Positions 1 to 12,670 of a stretch of 64,000 bases of DNA are shown here, piece by piece (the stretch's first letter is position 1; the number at the start of each line of letters is the position of its first letter). This DNA is from Mesaphorura yosii (Eukaryota > Arthropoda > Collembola > Poduromorpha > Tullbergiidae). The DNA is taken from the NCBI GenBank assembly GCA_009869945.1, contig WIXG01000250.1, positions 52,899 through 116,898 on the forward strand, given 5' to 3'. The notes below the pieces were generated by a model. That model was not told the DNA's origin and searched no databases. It saw only the letters and a list, made by a program, of their open reading frames with translations. A program made the position numbers and the translations under genes.

Positions 1-3000
1 CGGGACCAGACGGCAGCATTTACGTCGGGGACTTCAACATGATTCGCCGAACCACGCCAAGGAATCATACGTACACAATTTTGCAGCTCAGGTAAATTCT
101 GCAGCTAGAATCAATCGCGCCTTAAAGCAGAAAGTTATTTATTTGCACTATTCTAATTTGAAATTAACTTCTGTGCAGTGCGACGAAAGTGTCTCAGCAG
201 TACTTCATGACGATTTCGCCAGCCGACGGCCACCTCTACATTTCGGACCCAGAGAAATACCAGGTGAGCCTCATCAAATAAATTGCGACCAGAAATGTAT
301 CCTTCTCCACAAAATTACAATGAACGTCGTACTTAAATTTCTAAATTCCTGCCCAGGTTTTGAGAGTCAACTCGATGGATGAAATCGAAGACGCTCGTGT
401 CAACTGGTCACCAGTCGTTGGCTCTGGTCGCAAGTGTGTTCCAGGCGACATTGGAAACTGTGGCGACGGATTCGAAGCCAAGCTGGCCAAACTGAGCCAC
501 CCGAAGGGGTTGGCCATCACGGCCGGAGGTTCAATGTACATTGCAGATGGCCCCAACATTCGCTTCGTGGACAGTCACGGAATCATTCACACGCTCGTCG
601 GCAAGCACAGCCACTGGACGATGCGGCAGAATCTCGTGAAGAGTGTCGACTTTGAGTCGTGCCGCGTTTTCAAGGAAGAAATTTCCAAAGTCCAGCTGCA
701 CTGGCCGACAAACTTGGCCTTCAACTTGCTGGAGAACAAACTCGTCTTTGTGGACGAAGGCACGCTATTCCAGATAACTGAAGACAGCCAAATCGAACGA
801 GTTTTGAAATGCGACGAGTCCAATAATTTCGGGAAGCACGTGGCGGACGTCGCGTTCAGTTCGAAGGGCGAGCTGTACTTCGTGACGGAGGACGCGAACC
901 TCTTCGTGGCCAGGACGAACGGTCGGGCTGCGCTCCTGCAGACGGAGCATACGATGATGCCCTTCGACGGCTCCGACAAGGACGCCAAGACGCCCAGGTC
1001 CAATCTGAACGCCAACTCGGTCTCTTCTATCTGCGTGGGGGCCGACGGACTCGTGTACTTTGCAGACCAGGCGAATGTGCAGCTGAAGCAGGTCGCGCCG
1101 TACATTCCCGCCCCGAACCTGAACGGCGACTACGAAGTCGTGTTTGCGGAGACGAGCGAGATTTACGTTTTCAACCGGTACGGTCAGCACATTCTCACAA
1201 AGGACCTCAAATCGGGAAAAACCCTGTACACATTCATCTACAACAAAAACACGAGCTACGGGAAACTGTTTAAGATCAGCGACGGGGCGGAGAACAAAAT
1301 CATATTCTGGCGGGACTACAGCTCCGTCGTCAACACGATCGACAACGCGCAGGGAGAGAAGTGCAGCGTCAAAATCAACCACCTCGGTCGACTCGTGCAG
1401 TTCCAGGAGACGGAAAACTCCGAGATGAAATTCGACTACTCGGACGACGGACTCCTGCTCGCCAAGACGACAAAGAGCGGGCTGAGTTCGCTCTACTCGC
1501 ACGACCGATTCGGACGAATCCGCCGCGTCATTGGCGCGACAGGCATCATCACCGATCTGGAGTACAGGCTGGCGGAGACCTCCATTCAGGTGGTCGTCTC
1601 GGACTCGAGCGGCAGCGGCGGACGCATGCGGTACGACGTGTCGAAGAGCGACGAGAGCGACCACATCGCCATCACGCATCTCAGCCCCGAAGACACGCCG
1701 CTGAAGAGGCGGTCGATCTACAACGACTTTAGAAATGTGAGCTACTCTCTCCGGACCGAGGCGGGGCTGGAAGTGTCGGGCTCCTCGACGGGCGTGTATC
1801 CCCTCCTGAAGGAGCACCTCCCGATCGAGGGCAATCTGCTCAGAGCCCCGTCTCTCCAGCGCATCGGTGACGACCGGGAGAGTCAGGAGACAATCAGCAA
1901 TTCGCAAGAGTGGAAATTTGGCTCACTGGGCGACTCGACGATGGGGCCGGACCGAATCCTCGACCGCCAGATTTGGACCAACGAGTCGCGAGTGCTGGCG
2001 CTGGAGTTTGACCAGAGCCTCTCGCGGGAAACTGTCTACAATCGGGAGCGAGAGCCCATCTTCTCGATCCAGTACGACCAGACCGGCCTGCCCCTGTACT
2101 TCATTCCCCTCGTGAACCAAAACTATCGCTATTCGATGAACATCTCCTACGACCCCTTCAGACGAATGGAAAACTGGCGGTGGGGCTCTGACCGGGGCTG
2201 CCAAGTCAGCTACGGAAGACACGGCTTCGCGACGGAGATGAAACGACTGGATGGCGAGATACTGCGGAGCGTGGAGTACAACGACCAGGGCAAAATGGCC
2301 AAAATGAGCCTGCGGTCTGGTCGCGCCTTCAAATACCACTACGACGAATTCGGAGGACTCACCAGCATCGAGACGCCAAAGAACACACACCATAGGTTCA
2401 CTTTCCAGCACTCGGTCGGATTCACTAAGCTGGTGTACGTCGCGCCCGGCGCAGCACCGGCGAAGGGGTCGTTCGTCAAGTATTTTAACCCGCACGGGCT
2501 TCTGGAAAGCGTCATCCTCCCGCCAGACACGGGCAAGGTCCTCTGGCTGTACGACTTTCTGAAGCGGCCCACACAAACGCTGTACAGCCAAGGCAAAATT
2601 ACGTACAAGTATAAAAACCGGCAGACGACGACTCTCGTGAGCGAAAATAAGTTCGAGTCAACGACGCACGTCTGGCGGAACGCCGCTGCCAAGGTGGTGC
2701 AAGAAAAGCAGGAGTTTGGAGCGAAGTCGGGGCTTTCGTCGTCCAAGTTCGTGTACGAGTACGACAACAATCTGAGACCGATCCTCTGCAAATCCCGCAT
2801 CGGCGGAAACGTCATGCCGGACTTGGCGCTTGGCTACAACGCAAAGTCCGGTCTGCTGGACCGACTCGGCAACTTCCATGTGACGTACACCGGAAACAAC
2901 GAGAACACAATCTTCGACGGCATTTCCATCTTTTCGCGGGTGAACGATGGCTACGGCCAGCCCGTTCAGTACATGCTGGCGATTCAGGGCACGGAAGTGT

Positions 3001-4942
3001 TCCGCCTGGACATGAGTTACGAGGCGGGGTCCCACAGGCTCCAGCAGATAAAGCTCGCGACCAAGAACATTGGCCAGAGTTCGTTCATTCGCTCCCGCAA
3101 CTTCACGTATGACGTGGACGGCCAGCTGAGCTCCATGGCGTCCTCCGCTCCCGAGTCGGAGAAGCCGTGGCAGTTTGAGTACGACGCGAACGGGAACCTT
3201 CGGCGCTTCACGCACGGGACGAAGGTGTTTCCACTGGAGCACGACGAGGAGGACCGCATTCTGAGCATCGCGGACGGCGTGTACAAGTACGACGGAGCGG
3301 GTCGCGTCGTGCAGACGACCGACTCGCATTTTGTGTATAACTCGCTGGGGCAGCTGCGACGGGCGAAGAAGAGCGGCAACCACGACGTGGAGTACTTTTA
3401 CGACGGGGAGGGGCGCCTCGTCGCGAAGAAGGAGAACGGCCAGGGCGCCACCAACCTGACGCAGTACTTGTACGGGGACGTGCACCACAGAGACCTCGTC
3501 ACGCACATTTACAACCCGAAGGAGAACCGACTCCTCCACCTCACCTACGACGAGGTCAAGCGACTTATCTTCTTCCAGGTCAACCGCGCCGAGAAGTTTT
3601 ACGTCGGCAGCGACGCCTGCGGAACGCCCGTCGCCATCTTCAACCAGCACGGCAAAACCGTGAAGCTCATCACACGAAGCCCCTTCGGCCTCCGCCTGGA
3701 CGACAACGACCTCTTTCTGCCGATCGACTTCTGCGGAGGACTTCTCGACACGGTAAGCAAAAGGAAAACGAGAGTTGGCGGCTCGTCGTAACCGATTCAC
3801 AGTTTCATTAACTTCACGGTTTACAATTTATTTACAGGAAGGAGGAATTATTCACATGCGAAACAAGCGCGTGTACGACCCCGTCATTGGTCAGTACTTG
3901 ACCCCAGACTGGGAAACCGTTCTCAAACTGTACGAAACCCCAGAGAAACTCCATCTCTACAGACTAAATGGAAACGATCCGGTTAATGTGCCAGACTCTG
4001 TTCCCGGATTTGGTGAGTTCTTAGTTCACTGCATTTGCCGGTAATTTTAGGATTTCGATTTATTATGTGGTGCTAAATAAATTTAACCTGTCCGCAGACC
4101 ACGGGAGCTGGCTCTCACATTTGGGGTACAACCTGGAGTCCTTGGCCCCCCAACTATTCCGATCCAACATCGGCCTAACAAATTCCCAATCCCAGTTGGT
4201 GGTTTCTGGAATGGAAAGCAGAGTGCTGGAGCGCGTGTTTGACGAGTCGCTCCTGCGAACAATCCCCAAGAGCGTGGTGACCAAGTCTTTGCTCATTCCC
4301 GACCCGACCGCAAGCATTTCGCAGATTGAGCCGCCGTTGGGAAAGAACATTCTCCTGAGTCGGACTGAGGATGGGAAGGCGATGATTTCCTGTCCCTTCT
4401 GCACCACGAACCGAATTTACCGCGACGTCTTCACCCAGATCCTCAACGGGAGCGAGTTCCTTGCGTACGTGTCGCACTCGCCCGCGCAGGACGTCTTCCA
4501 CTTCACGAAGAAGGAAATTTGGAAGGCGTCCGACGACTTGGCGGAGCTGAAGAGGCTCAGCGGCCAAGTCAACGTAACCGTCCACGACCGATCGCAGGAG
4601 AGCCAAGTGTTTGACATCAAAATCCAGATGTCGGGGTCCACGCTGTCGCTGAGGTACGGCGTGACGGGCGCCAAGGAGCAAAAGCGGTTGCTGAACCACG
4701 CCCAGCACGTCGCCACGCGGCGGGCGTGGAGCCACGTCAAAGACGCGATCCGAGGAGGCTTTCCCGTCTCAGAGTTCAGCGCGGCCGAGAAGGAGGAAAT
4801 CCTGAAGAACGGCCAGGTCGCCTCGCACCACGCAGATTTCGTCCACGAGCCCGAGGACTACCCCATTTTCGCCGACGACCCACTCAACCTGCATTTTGCC
4901 AAGAAGACGAAGGCGCAACGAAACAAAAGCAGTGGAGGCTAA
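1..4942 (+). CDS. Teneurin (Ten-m/Ten-a type), C-terminal 1529 residues, 5' end outside window
   Basis: Teneurins are large type II transmembrane adhesion proteins at synapses and axon targets. Exons read here: 1-91, 179-263, 357-3752, 3838-4012 and 4098-4942, with all phases consistent. The first two exons encode NHL-type propeller repeats ([32 protein letters not shown]). The single 3.4 kb exon encodes the rest of the propeller and a long run of YD (tyrosine-aspartate) repeats forming the barrel. Exon 4 carries the Rhs-core signature ([13 protein letters not shown] followed by [10 protein letters not shown]). The last exon ends in the teneurin Tox-GHH-like C-terminal domain ([15 protein letters not shown]). 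The N-terminal cytoplasmic, transmembrane and EGF parts lie to the left of the window. GC-rich third codon positions are pronounced. Identification is very secure; whether it is the Ten-m or Ten-a paralogue is not decided. Confidence 0.95.
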
Positions 4943-6833
4943 TCAACTCACAAATACTCTGACGCTGTACCTTTCAGAAACTCGCCAAGGCAGTGACCAC
5001 ACCGATTTTAAGTTTAAGTGCGAAATGTATAAAGTAAAAGTAAATCAACTAAATTAGTTACTGGAAGTAGTTGAATCGTTGAATGCTGTACTTACTGGAA
5101 ATGTGAGAGACCAAGCGAGGAGCGACTCAGGTGTGGACATTTCAAATTGCTTACCCTTCACTTTAGTTTACAACTCAAACTAGTCTAACGCAGGTGTCGA
5201 TATTAATTGTCGTAGGGGAAAAGTTACACAGCTTACGACTATCTGAATATCATTAACGATAAGGTTTCCAAAGTTTTGCTTGGTTCGAGAAGGACGCTGC
5301 CGCTTCCTTTTCGTCATACAAAGCACAGAGCATTGCCAAAGTTCTACAGAAATGTCAACACGAATTTTACCCAACAAATTTTAAAGAGAATTTACGATAT
5401 TTTCGGATGAAACGTTCATCAGTTGGAAATGTTGCCAAATACTTGTAAGCTAGGAAACTTGCATCAGTTCTTTTTTAACTAACGTACGAATTTTAAGGAG
5501 ACGGAGTTTGTCTTGCTTTTGAAAAGTGTTCCATCGCATTGTATTTTAATTGCCCATTTTAGTAAGAGTACGAGTTTGGTTCTGATTTTCTGTAAATTGA
5601 ATTTTACGAGCCGATTTTATGCCACGTTCGGTTGAGTCAAGTCAAAAAACTCGGTTGACAAATCTTTGTACGTGTACATTTTGTATTGAGAACGTGAACT
5701 GCCTTTTCAACTAAATTTTGTACATACGCAAACTGTGCTGCTGTTTCGAGTTAAGGTCCTTAGGCTAAGGCAGGTTTGCAAACGACAAGCGAGGATTTCA
5801 AGAGAGTGAATGTGACAACGTGCTAATTGATTGTTGTGCGGTAAATGAAAGCTACGTTTCTAGGAGCTACTTGGCCAGTCATGTCCTATTTATTCAACGT
5901 GGTTCTAAGAATTTATGCGCGGCTGCATCTTCATTGTCTTTGTATCGGATCGAATCTCGATTAAACCAAACATATTATCTAATGAAATGACTTTTAAGCA
6001 AATGATAATAAAATTAATGCTGTTTCTTGCCGACTCACAACAAATTGCGAATTTTATTATCGAATTCAGTACAAAATTACAGTATTGCATAATTTACATT
6101 GGTTCCATGTGTTTAAAGTTTCGCACGTTAAACTACAGACTTTAGTTTCAATGCACAACTCACCAGTCGAAGTAGGAAATCTCAATTTGAGTTTGGGTCC
6201 TCTCACCATTTCAGTTTCAGTTGCATAGAACTACTTTGCATAGAGATTGCGCCCACGTAAATAAATAAATAAATATTATTGCCAACTTACTACAAATTGT
6301 ACTAACGAAACTAATTTCTTATAGACGAGTTAGGCGGTTTTTGGTATTTCAACTAGAATAGAATTAAAGTTTCAATTTCTGTAAATGACAGCCGACTTAT
6401 TTTCATTCGCACGCAAGTATCAAAAGCACCTTTCCACTAAAATCTATCAAATCTCGTCGTTTCATTTTAAATTACATTGCATTTTGCCTGCCGTGCATGA
6501 TTTTGACTTTCAACAAATAAAATAATCACTTTTGGTAACGATTTTTCTAATTTCCAGTAATTTCCAGTAAACAGTTAAAATTCTGAAACTAACTCAAAAC
6601 AGTTAATGCGGTCCGATTTACAGAGTGAAAGACAAACTTCTACTGATTACACACATTAGTTAATTTTTACATCAGATATTTTTGCCTGATGTCAATTTGG
6701 AATCCCAATGTGAACTTTGAATTTAAGACTTTTGAATTTTGGTTCAGTTAAGGAGTTTTCTTGGAGAGGAGATTGCAAAGGATAACAGATTGGTATTACG
6801 GTATTAGACTAAGTAAGGACTAACTCACGGAAA
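4943..6833. other. Convergent 3' flank of teneurin (+) and the SLAIN-like gene (-)
   Basis: AT-rich, with no credible coding exon. On the + strand, overlapping AATAAA hexamers at 6260-6273 and another at 6517-6522 could end a teneurin 3' UTR of 1.3-1.6 kb. On the - strand, the complement of TTTATT at 6053-6058 could serve the SLAIN-like gene. The two transcripts may therefore overlap tail to tail. Short open frames around 5905-6145 have no protein-like character. Confidence 0.5.
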
Positions 6834-9066
6834 TCAAAAGTGGCGCAGACGGCTACCCGGCGCAGGAATTTTTGATTTTGGCTTCTCAGACTCGCCACTT
6901 CCAGCTGAAGGTGGAAAAACTGTAAGCTTGCGATCATAAGGCAGTTTCTGGACGTTGCCTAATACTCGTTGAGGTCCAGGATTCTCCTTCCCAAATTCGA
7001 CCTGTCCATTTATTGTTGTGGAGTGTTGTTGTGCAGCCAGTCTTCCAATGCGCCGTTCAGTTGATTGTGCATTGCCCATAAATGGCTTTGCGAACTCATA
7101 ATGTTCCGGTGGAATCGTGAGAACCTGCGGCCTCGACTTGTAGAATGTGTCGCCACGTGTCTGCAATGAATGAAATATAATATTCTCGGGCGTGAAGGGA
7201 AATTTTTAACAAATGCCCACAAATGAAGTGCCTTACATAAATTGGAATCTGATTCCTGTTCATATTTGATTGACGTTGTCCATTCGCGTTGTAGGCCGAA
7301 ACTGAAGGTTCACGAAGGCTCCCAACCACTTTGGTTTGTTGATTGGAGAGCCTGGACTCGCTTTGGTACCTAGTCTGTGTTCTAATTTGTCCAGTAGGAG
7401 GCACAATTTGGAGATGGGGTCCACCACCACGCTGCGCTTCCTTTAGGCGAGCCAAATTAGGCATGCTTCTACGAATTGAGCTCGACACTGAAATTTACAA
7501 CCATAAACAATTAATTCTCATAAAAACTTTCAAATTCCGATTGTTGAACTTAAGTTCTTATTTTGAGATACAAAGCAATGAAATTAAAGTACCGAATAAT
7601 TTAGCTTGCTTACCCAACTGAACATTTTCATATGATTGACTGTCCCTTGGACTCGACACTCCTGAGGAAGCCCCAGAGTGGCTGGAATCTGGATTCGAGT
7701 CGCCAACGGAATAGGTCTCAGTCGAAGAGGTTCTGGAGTTAACTTGTGCTTTGGCCTCATTTATATCATGATATGCAATCACTACAATCAAATGCAAATG
7801 AGGAGGGCACGCTAAAGTGGGAACTGAAAATTTATTCCGAATTAAGCTGGCGTACCTTGAGTGTCCTTCCTTCGAATCGGCGTATCGCGTAAACCTGCAA
7901 TTATAGAATGGACGGAATTATTTTTCTCTGGTAAAAACTGAATAAATGAAAATGAATACACGTACGCTGCTCTTGCTCTCGTGCTCGAGAATGTAATTCC
8001 TCCATACTGTTATTCTTTGGACTGTTGGTACTGCCTGACGGACTGGAAATGATCTCATCCTCCGAGGCACGTGTAAAGGTGACATTGAGCTCGTGACAAA
8101 CACCGTCTTGCTTAGTAGTATTTACGGGACTGGGTGTAAAAGTTGTGTTTAGCGCCGGCGACTTGCCTGCAGGTCGCGTAATTGTCCGGTATCTGTCCGC
8201 TGGTGGAGAATACGCCTCAGGATCAAGTATGATAGTTTGGTCCAGTGGGCTGAACTCAGGTGGTGCGATAGGTGACGGCAAGTCAGCACCATTCTGCCTC
8301 TGCTGATCGAAAATCGACGCTCTGGCTGGAGAGACTTTACTTTTAGGCACACGATAAGTGAAGGACGTGGAAAAGTCCCGAGCAGGTGACGGGTAAAATG
8401 GCACATTGACAGCTGGATCATCATTGGACTCAGTTTCACGTCGAACGAGATAGGATGTATTGCGTTTAATACGTACGTTCATCTGGTTGAGCTTGTCCTC
8501 TGAAGGAGCATCAAGAATCAAGATTCAATTATGCCTGGTCCGGTTAACAATCGATGTTACTGATAAATACTTTTACTTACCTTGCATAGCCTGTTTGACT
8601 ATGTGGAGTAAGTCGAAACGAATACTGAGGAGTCGGCTGTCCAGAAATTCTGTCAAAGGCTTAATGTCGGGTTTCGGACGTCCAGTAGCCAAGAGCCTAA
8701 AGCAGGTGACAAGTGACACGACGTAAATAAAATGTAACAATAACAGTATTGTCTCCACAAGAAGTTTACAACAATAAGAAGCATAATTTCTTACCAAGTA
8801 TCTTCTGATTCGAACTTGATATCATTCAGATCAACCAAGGGCAAAGAATCGAAGTCAGGAAACGGAGAGGAGCCAGCACCAGAATTCGAGTTATGATCAA
8901 GAGCAGGTTGATTAGTATTCTTCTCCATTCTTTCTTCGACCATTTGAAGTCTTTTGATTAATTCTCTAACTTCTGCCGGATTTTTGAATTCCAAATTTTC
9001 AAACCGTTGGTGTTGGACCGATTGACCACTGGAAACTGACGAGGATAACTGCTTTTCAGTCTCCAT
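6834..9066 (-). CDS. SLAIN motif-containing-like protein, 568 aa, 7 coding exons
   Basis: SLAIN proteins are cytoplasmic microtubule plus-end factors that recruit the polymerase ch-TOG/Msps to EB-marked ends. Coding exons in transcript order: 9066-8795, 8696-8581, 8499-7966, 7894-7856, 7781-7614, 7487-7237 and 7160-6834. Phases agree at every junction, including a 39-nt microexon. Family-like traits are an N-terminal coiled coil (EVRELIKRLQMVEERMEKN), a DTWLL motif resembling the family's SWLY motif, Ser/Pro-rich disordered central regions, the motif SSSIRRSMPNLAR (compare RRSLPNLSR in the family) and a basic tail KSKIPAPGSRLRHF. A 5' UTR intron (9088-9177) follows a short noncoding exon starting near 9178. 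Codon use is clearly more AT-rich than in the neighbouring teneurin. The gene structure is secure; the family name rests on short motifs only. Confidence 0.62.
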
Positions 9067-11479
9067 CGTTCACGGAAGGCACTTTATCTATGCACAAAAG
9101 AAAAAACACAACCATGTATCACTGTTTGGTACCCAGTTTGCTTATCTACAGGCTTGAAAGTTAAAACATTTACTTACCTTTGCTAGATAAGGTATGATAG
9201 AATCGAAATACTGCAAATGCTGCTCCAGGATCTCGAAATAACTCACTATCAGTATAACTTCATTGACAGGGCTAATTAGACCGCGTACTTGTTGAAATAA
9301 TTATCAAATCACTTGAGGTCAGTGATTAGACTTGCGAAAGTAAACCTATTCTTATCAACTTATTTGGCTATTTACTTCTTACAAACAAGACACAATAAAG
9401 GCACGAGTTGGCTTGGCAAGTGATAAAGATCCTAACGTTTAATTAAATAGGCCGGAATTAGGAAGTACTGCTGATTTACAATTAATTTAACTGTGCGAGA
9501 TAAATTAAACGGTGAAGTGAGCCCCTTTACTTCCAGTATTAATTGTTTTGTACTTTAAGATCAGCAAAATTTCACAATAAACTCTCCAAAGCCAACGTGT
9601 TGATATAACGGTTTGCCATTATCTTTACACCTAATCTCAATTGATAATAACGCTTATCTCCGATCATGCAGATCTGCGTATAGATTCTTCGAAGACTAAA
9701 GCTGATTTTTACGAAGCGTATCAAAACTTTACAAAAGTACTAATTTGATAGGAATTTAGAAAATTTAGATTTGATTAACTCTAATTTCTTGTATTGCGAA
9801 TAAAGTACTACTCAGTCAATTTCGGATGGGACGGGTCTGTGATTAAATTGCTCAATGCGAGTACGAGGAAACTGTCTACTTTTCCGCGATGTTTTCCTTC
9901 CTTCCGTGTGATTCACGTCGTGTGCGAATTTGGTAGCAGTCTCTTGCTTCTTGCTGTCATGTGTCATGTGTGTGTGTGTACGATGCGAGGTGACGGGAAT
10001 GCGAATGAGGTCCTCGGCCTTTTAAATCAAAGGAAGATGCTCGAGTCGTTCACAGATGGACCTAATCCCGACTAAGCTGAGGAAAATATCGAATACTGTC
10101 GGAAGACGAATACTTCATCTTATTCCTTTCACAAGTTCAGCTGTCGTCCTTCTCCTGGAGTCTTGTCTTGAAGAAATGAATTCATTAGTTTTAATACGAG
10201 AGCTGCAATCAATAAGGTAATGACGAAACCGCTCAATGTAGTGCTAGCGTTGAGCGAGCTGATATATTGATGATTTCTGCAGATGATCAGATGATGGGTG
10301 ATTGGTACATTGTGATCAGTGCCAAATGTGGAATGCAATCGATGCAATTTCACTGAACCTTCACCCCAACACAACATACACTTTCCACCTTGATGAGTTT
10401 TGTCCCTCGCGTGAGGTTGTTCTACCTTTTAGTGACATGGCTCCATGACCTTTCGGAGGAGTTCGACCGTTCGACAAAGTAGCAAATTCGCGAAAGGCCT
10501 GCATCACTATGATTCTTGATAACATAATTCTGCTGGCGTAGTTCTGAATCCGGTCGTCTATTATTAGCGTAGGCGATGCACACTTCAGGCGAATGAATGA
10601 TGAAATTCAGAGTTTATTAATCAAATCTCGTGGTGATGGGTTCCAAATAAATTGTGTGTGGCAATATTAAAGCAGGAGGGAAATAAAGAGAGGTTTTATT
10701 GACACAGCACTCAATTACAAGAAAATGGTTCATAGCACATCACAAAAGATTCTGGAACTAACCTAAAAATCCTAAACGCACTCAGTTAACCTCGGCAGAG
10801 GTCGGTCTAATTACAGATCCGTAGAATTTGCATGCAGACGACATTGCCGCTAAACAGCAGAACAGCACGCGACGACGACATGATTGAAGCTACGACTATG
10901 ATTACAGCCTACAGGAAAAGCAGGTTAACAAGCTGCACTTAACACCTATTGAAAGTAAATGATTCCTAAGTAGATGTGGCAATGTCATTCCAGAATTCGC
11001 CGTTCCCGAGTGGAGGAGCTCCGCAAGACTCGGAATGAATGGAAAGCAAAAACAAAGGTCAAGCCAATTAGCCGACGGACCGGCCGGCCCACACACGTGC
11101 ACAATTTGACGCTGCGCTAAATTCAATTTCGATTTTCGACAGTTTAAGCATACTTCTAGTTTTAGTTTTAGTTTCTGATTGACAGCTGCGGAACGACACT
11201 GCTGCATAGCTTAACTTTTAGCACACGAAGCAAGGACATTTAGTAAGAAGCACCAAACAACGAAGGAATCTCGCGCGTGGCCGATCTTGGCCTCCTGTTC
11301 CAATCCTCTTTGCAGTATTACAAATATAAATCTAATAATACAAATAGTTTGCTCTCTGGAGTGACACTCTAAATTGGATTCGTCAGCCCGAATTCACAGA
11401 CGCACGCGCCCTCCTCACAAAGTAAATCTGAATCTAATTAGATCAATAAGAATAATTTGTGCGACTCAAGGAAGCCGCC
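9067..11479. other. Intergenic: SLAIN-like 5' region and AstA 3' UTR
   Basis: 9088-9177 is a 5' UTR intron of the SLAIN-like gene and the sequence beyond about 9250 is its upstream flank. The AstA transcript runs leftward from 11480. The complements of TTTTATT near 10694 and TTTATT near 10614 are candidate - strand polyadenylation signals, giving a 3' UTR of about 0.8 kb. I see no further gene; the short frames at 9794, 10129 and 10902 lack splice context and protein character. Confidence 0.45.
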
Positions 11480-12670
11480 TTATGAGGACGCCTGGATCTT
11501 GGCGGCTCCGTCGAGCCCCGCCACCACTGCCTTGGCGCTCTTGTCATCCAGCACCGCCTCCCGCTTGCCCAGTCCGAAGGAGAACTGACGCCCACTCGCC
11601 CGCTTCTCCCCGCCGTCGAGCCCCATCACGTAGTCGTCGTTTGCGGCGACCCCGGCGTGCTCCGACCGCTTGCCCAGCCCGAAGGAGTAGATTTTCGACC
11701 GTCGCTCTTGCCGGCTGCAAAAAACAACAAAAGACAGGACGTTATTATTCGCCATTCGCATTCGCCCTGAACGAAGAACGACCACAAAGAAGTCTCGACG
11801 CTCGAACGCTGCGCTATACGTCAACACGCAACCCCGCAAATTGGTCTTTTGTCATCCGCCTGCCCTTTTCGTGTTTACTCGGATCGGTGATTGAAAAAGG
11901 CGAAAGAAAAGAGCTTCAGCCTCGCCATTGTCTCATTATACCCGTCAAATTGGCAAACACGACCCGAGCGAGCGCGAGCACAGATTCACGAATATTGTAA
12001 CTGACGCCGCACAAGACGCGAATGGCGAGAGGCGAAACGCTTGTCCGCATACAAATTGCATGCTTATTACGTTATTCAGGGTATTCATGAAGGCAAGACA
12101 CGGACGTCGTTGGTGTTCCGTGACAAAAGCCAAGACGGTTTTAGGTGTCATATAAGATCAATTCATCACGACCTCATCGGTCTCTGAATGAAATCTGGCC
12201 GAATGAAACTAATTAAATTGCGCTGAATCTACGCTGACGGCACGATTGCAGGCTCTTTTCTGCACTGACCTGTAAGCAGGAACGTAGTTTGGCGCGGACG
12301 CTTCTTTCCAGGCCTGCTCGAGTCGTTTGCCGAGTCCGAAGCCGTAAGCTCTGTTTCTCTTGCCCAGTCCGAAGGAGTACATGTTGCCAGGAGCGCGCTT
12401 GTCAGCGCCCCCGTTGTTCTCGGCGAGGTAGAGCTCTGGCGGGGCGGCTGCGCCTGACGAGGAGAGGTCCTCGTAGGAGGCGGGCTCCTCCAGCGACCGC
12501 TTGCCCAGGCCAAAGTCATAGGAGGGCAATCTCTTGTATGTTCCGTATGAGTACATGAGTCGCTTCATTGAGTCGTAGTTGTCATTCGGCGCCTGCAGCC
12601 AGCCGCACGACGAACCCACGAACAGTAGCACCAGCAACTGAGACCCCAGCAAACCCCACATTCGTTGCAT
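11480..12670 (-). CDS. AstA: Allatostatin A preprohormone, 211 aa, five FGLamide peptides
   Basis: Secreted precursor of allatostatin A peptides, brain-gut hormones that act through galanin-like receptors and inhibit gut muscle, feeding and, in some insects, juvenile hormone synthesis. Coding exons: 12670-12270 and 11714-11480 (phase 2 junction). The start is MQRMWGLL because a splice acceptor sits directly before this ATG at 12671; an in-frame extension upstream is intron. A signal peptide ends near SSCGW. Five dibasic-flanked units end in FGL-Gly-Lys-Arg: LPSYDFGL, APGNMYSFGL and NRAYGFGL in exon 1, and SKIYSFGL and ASGRQFSFGL in exon 2. The Gly donates the C-terminal amide. Acidic spacers separate the units. 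LMYSYGTY is a KR-flanked spacer without an amidation site. The promoter is probably the TATA exon near 22.1-22.3 kb. Confidence 0.97.

Noticed and set aside
765-3800. Long antisense frames (380 aa each) opposite teneurin
   Set aside because: They mirror the strong GC3 bias of the real + strand gene; composition is Val/Arg-rich nonsense with no domain.
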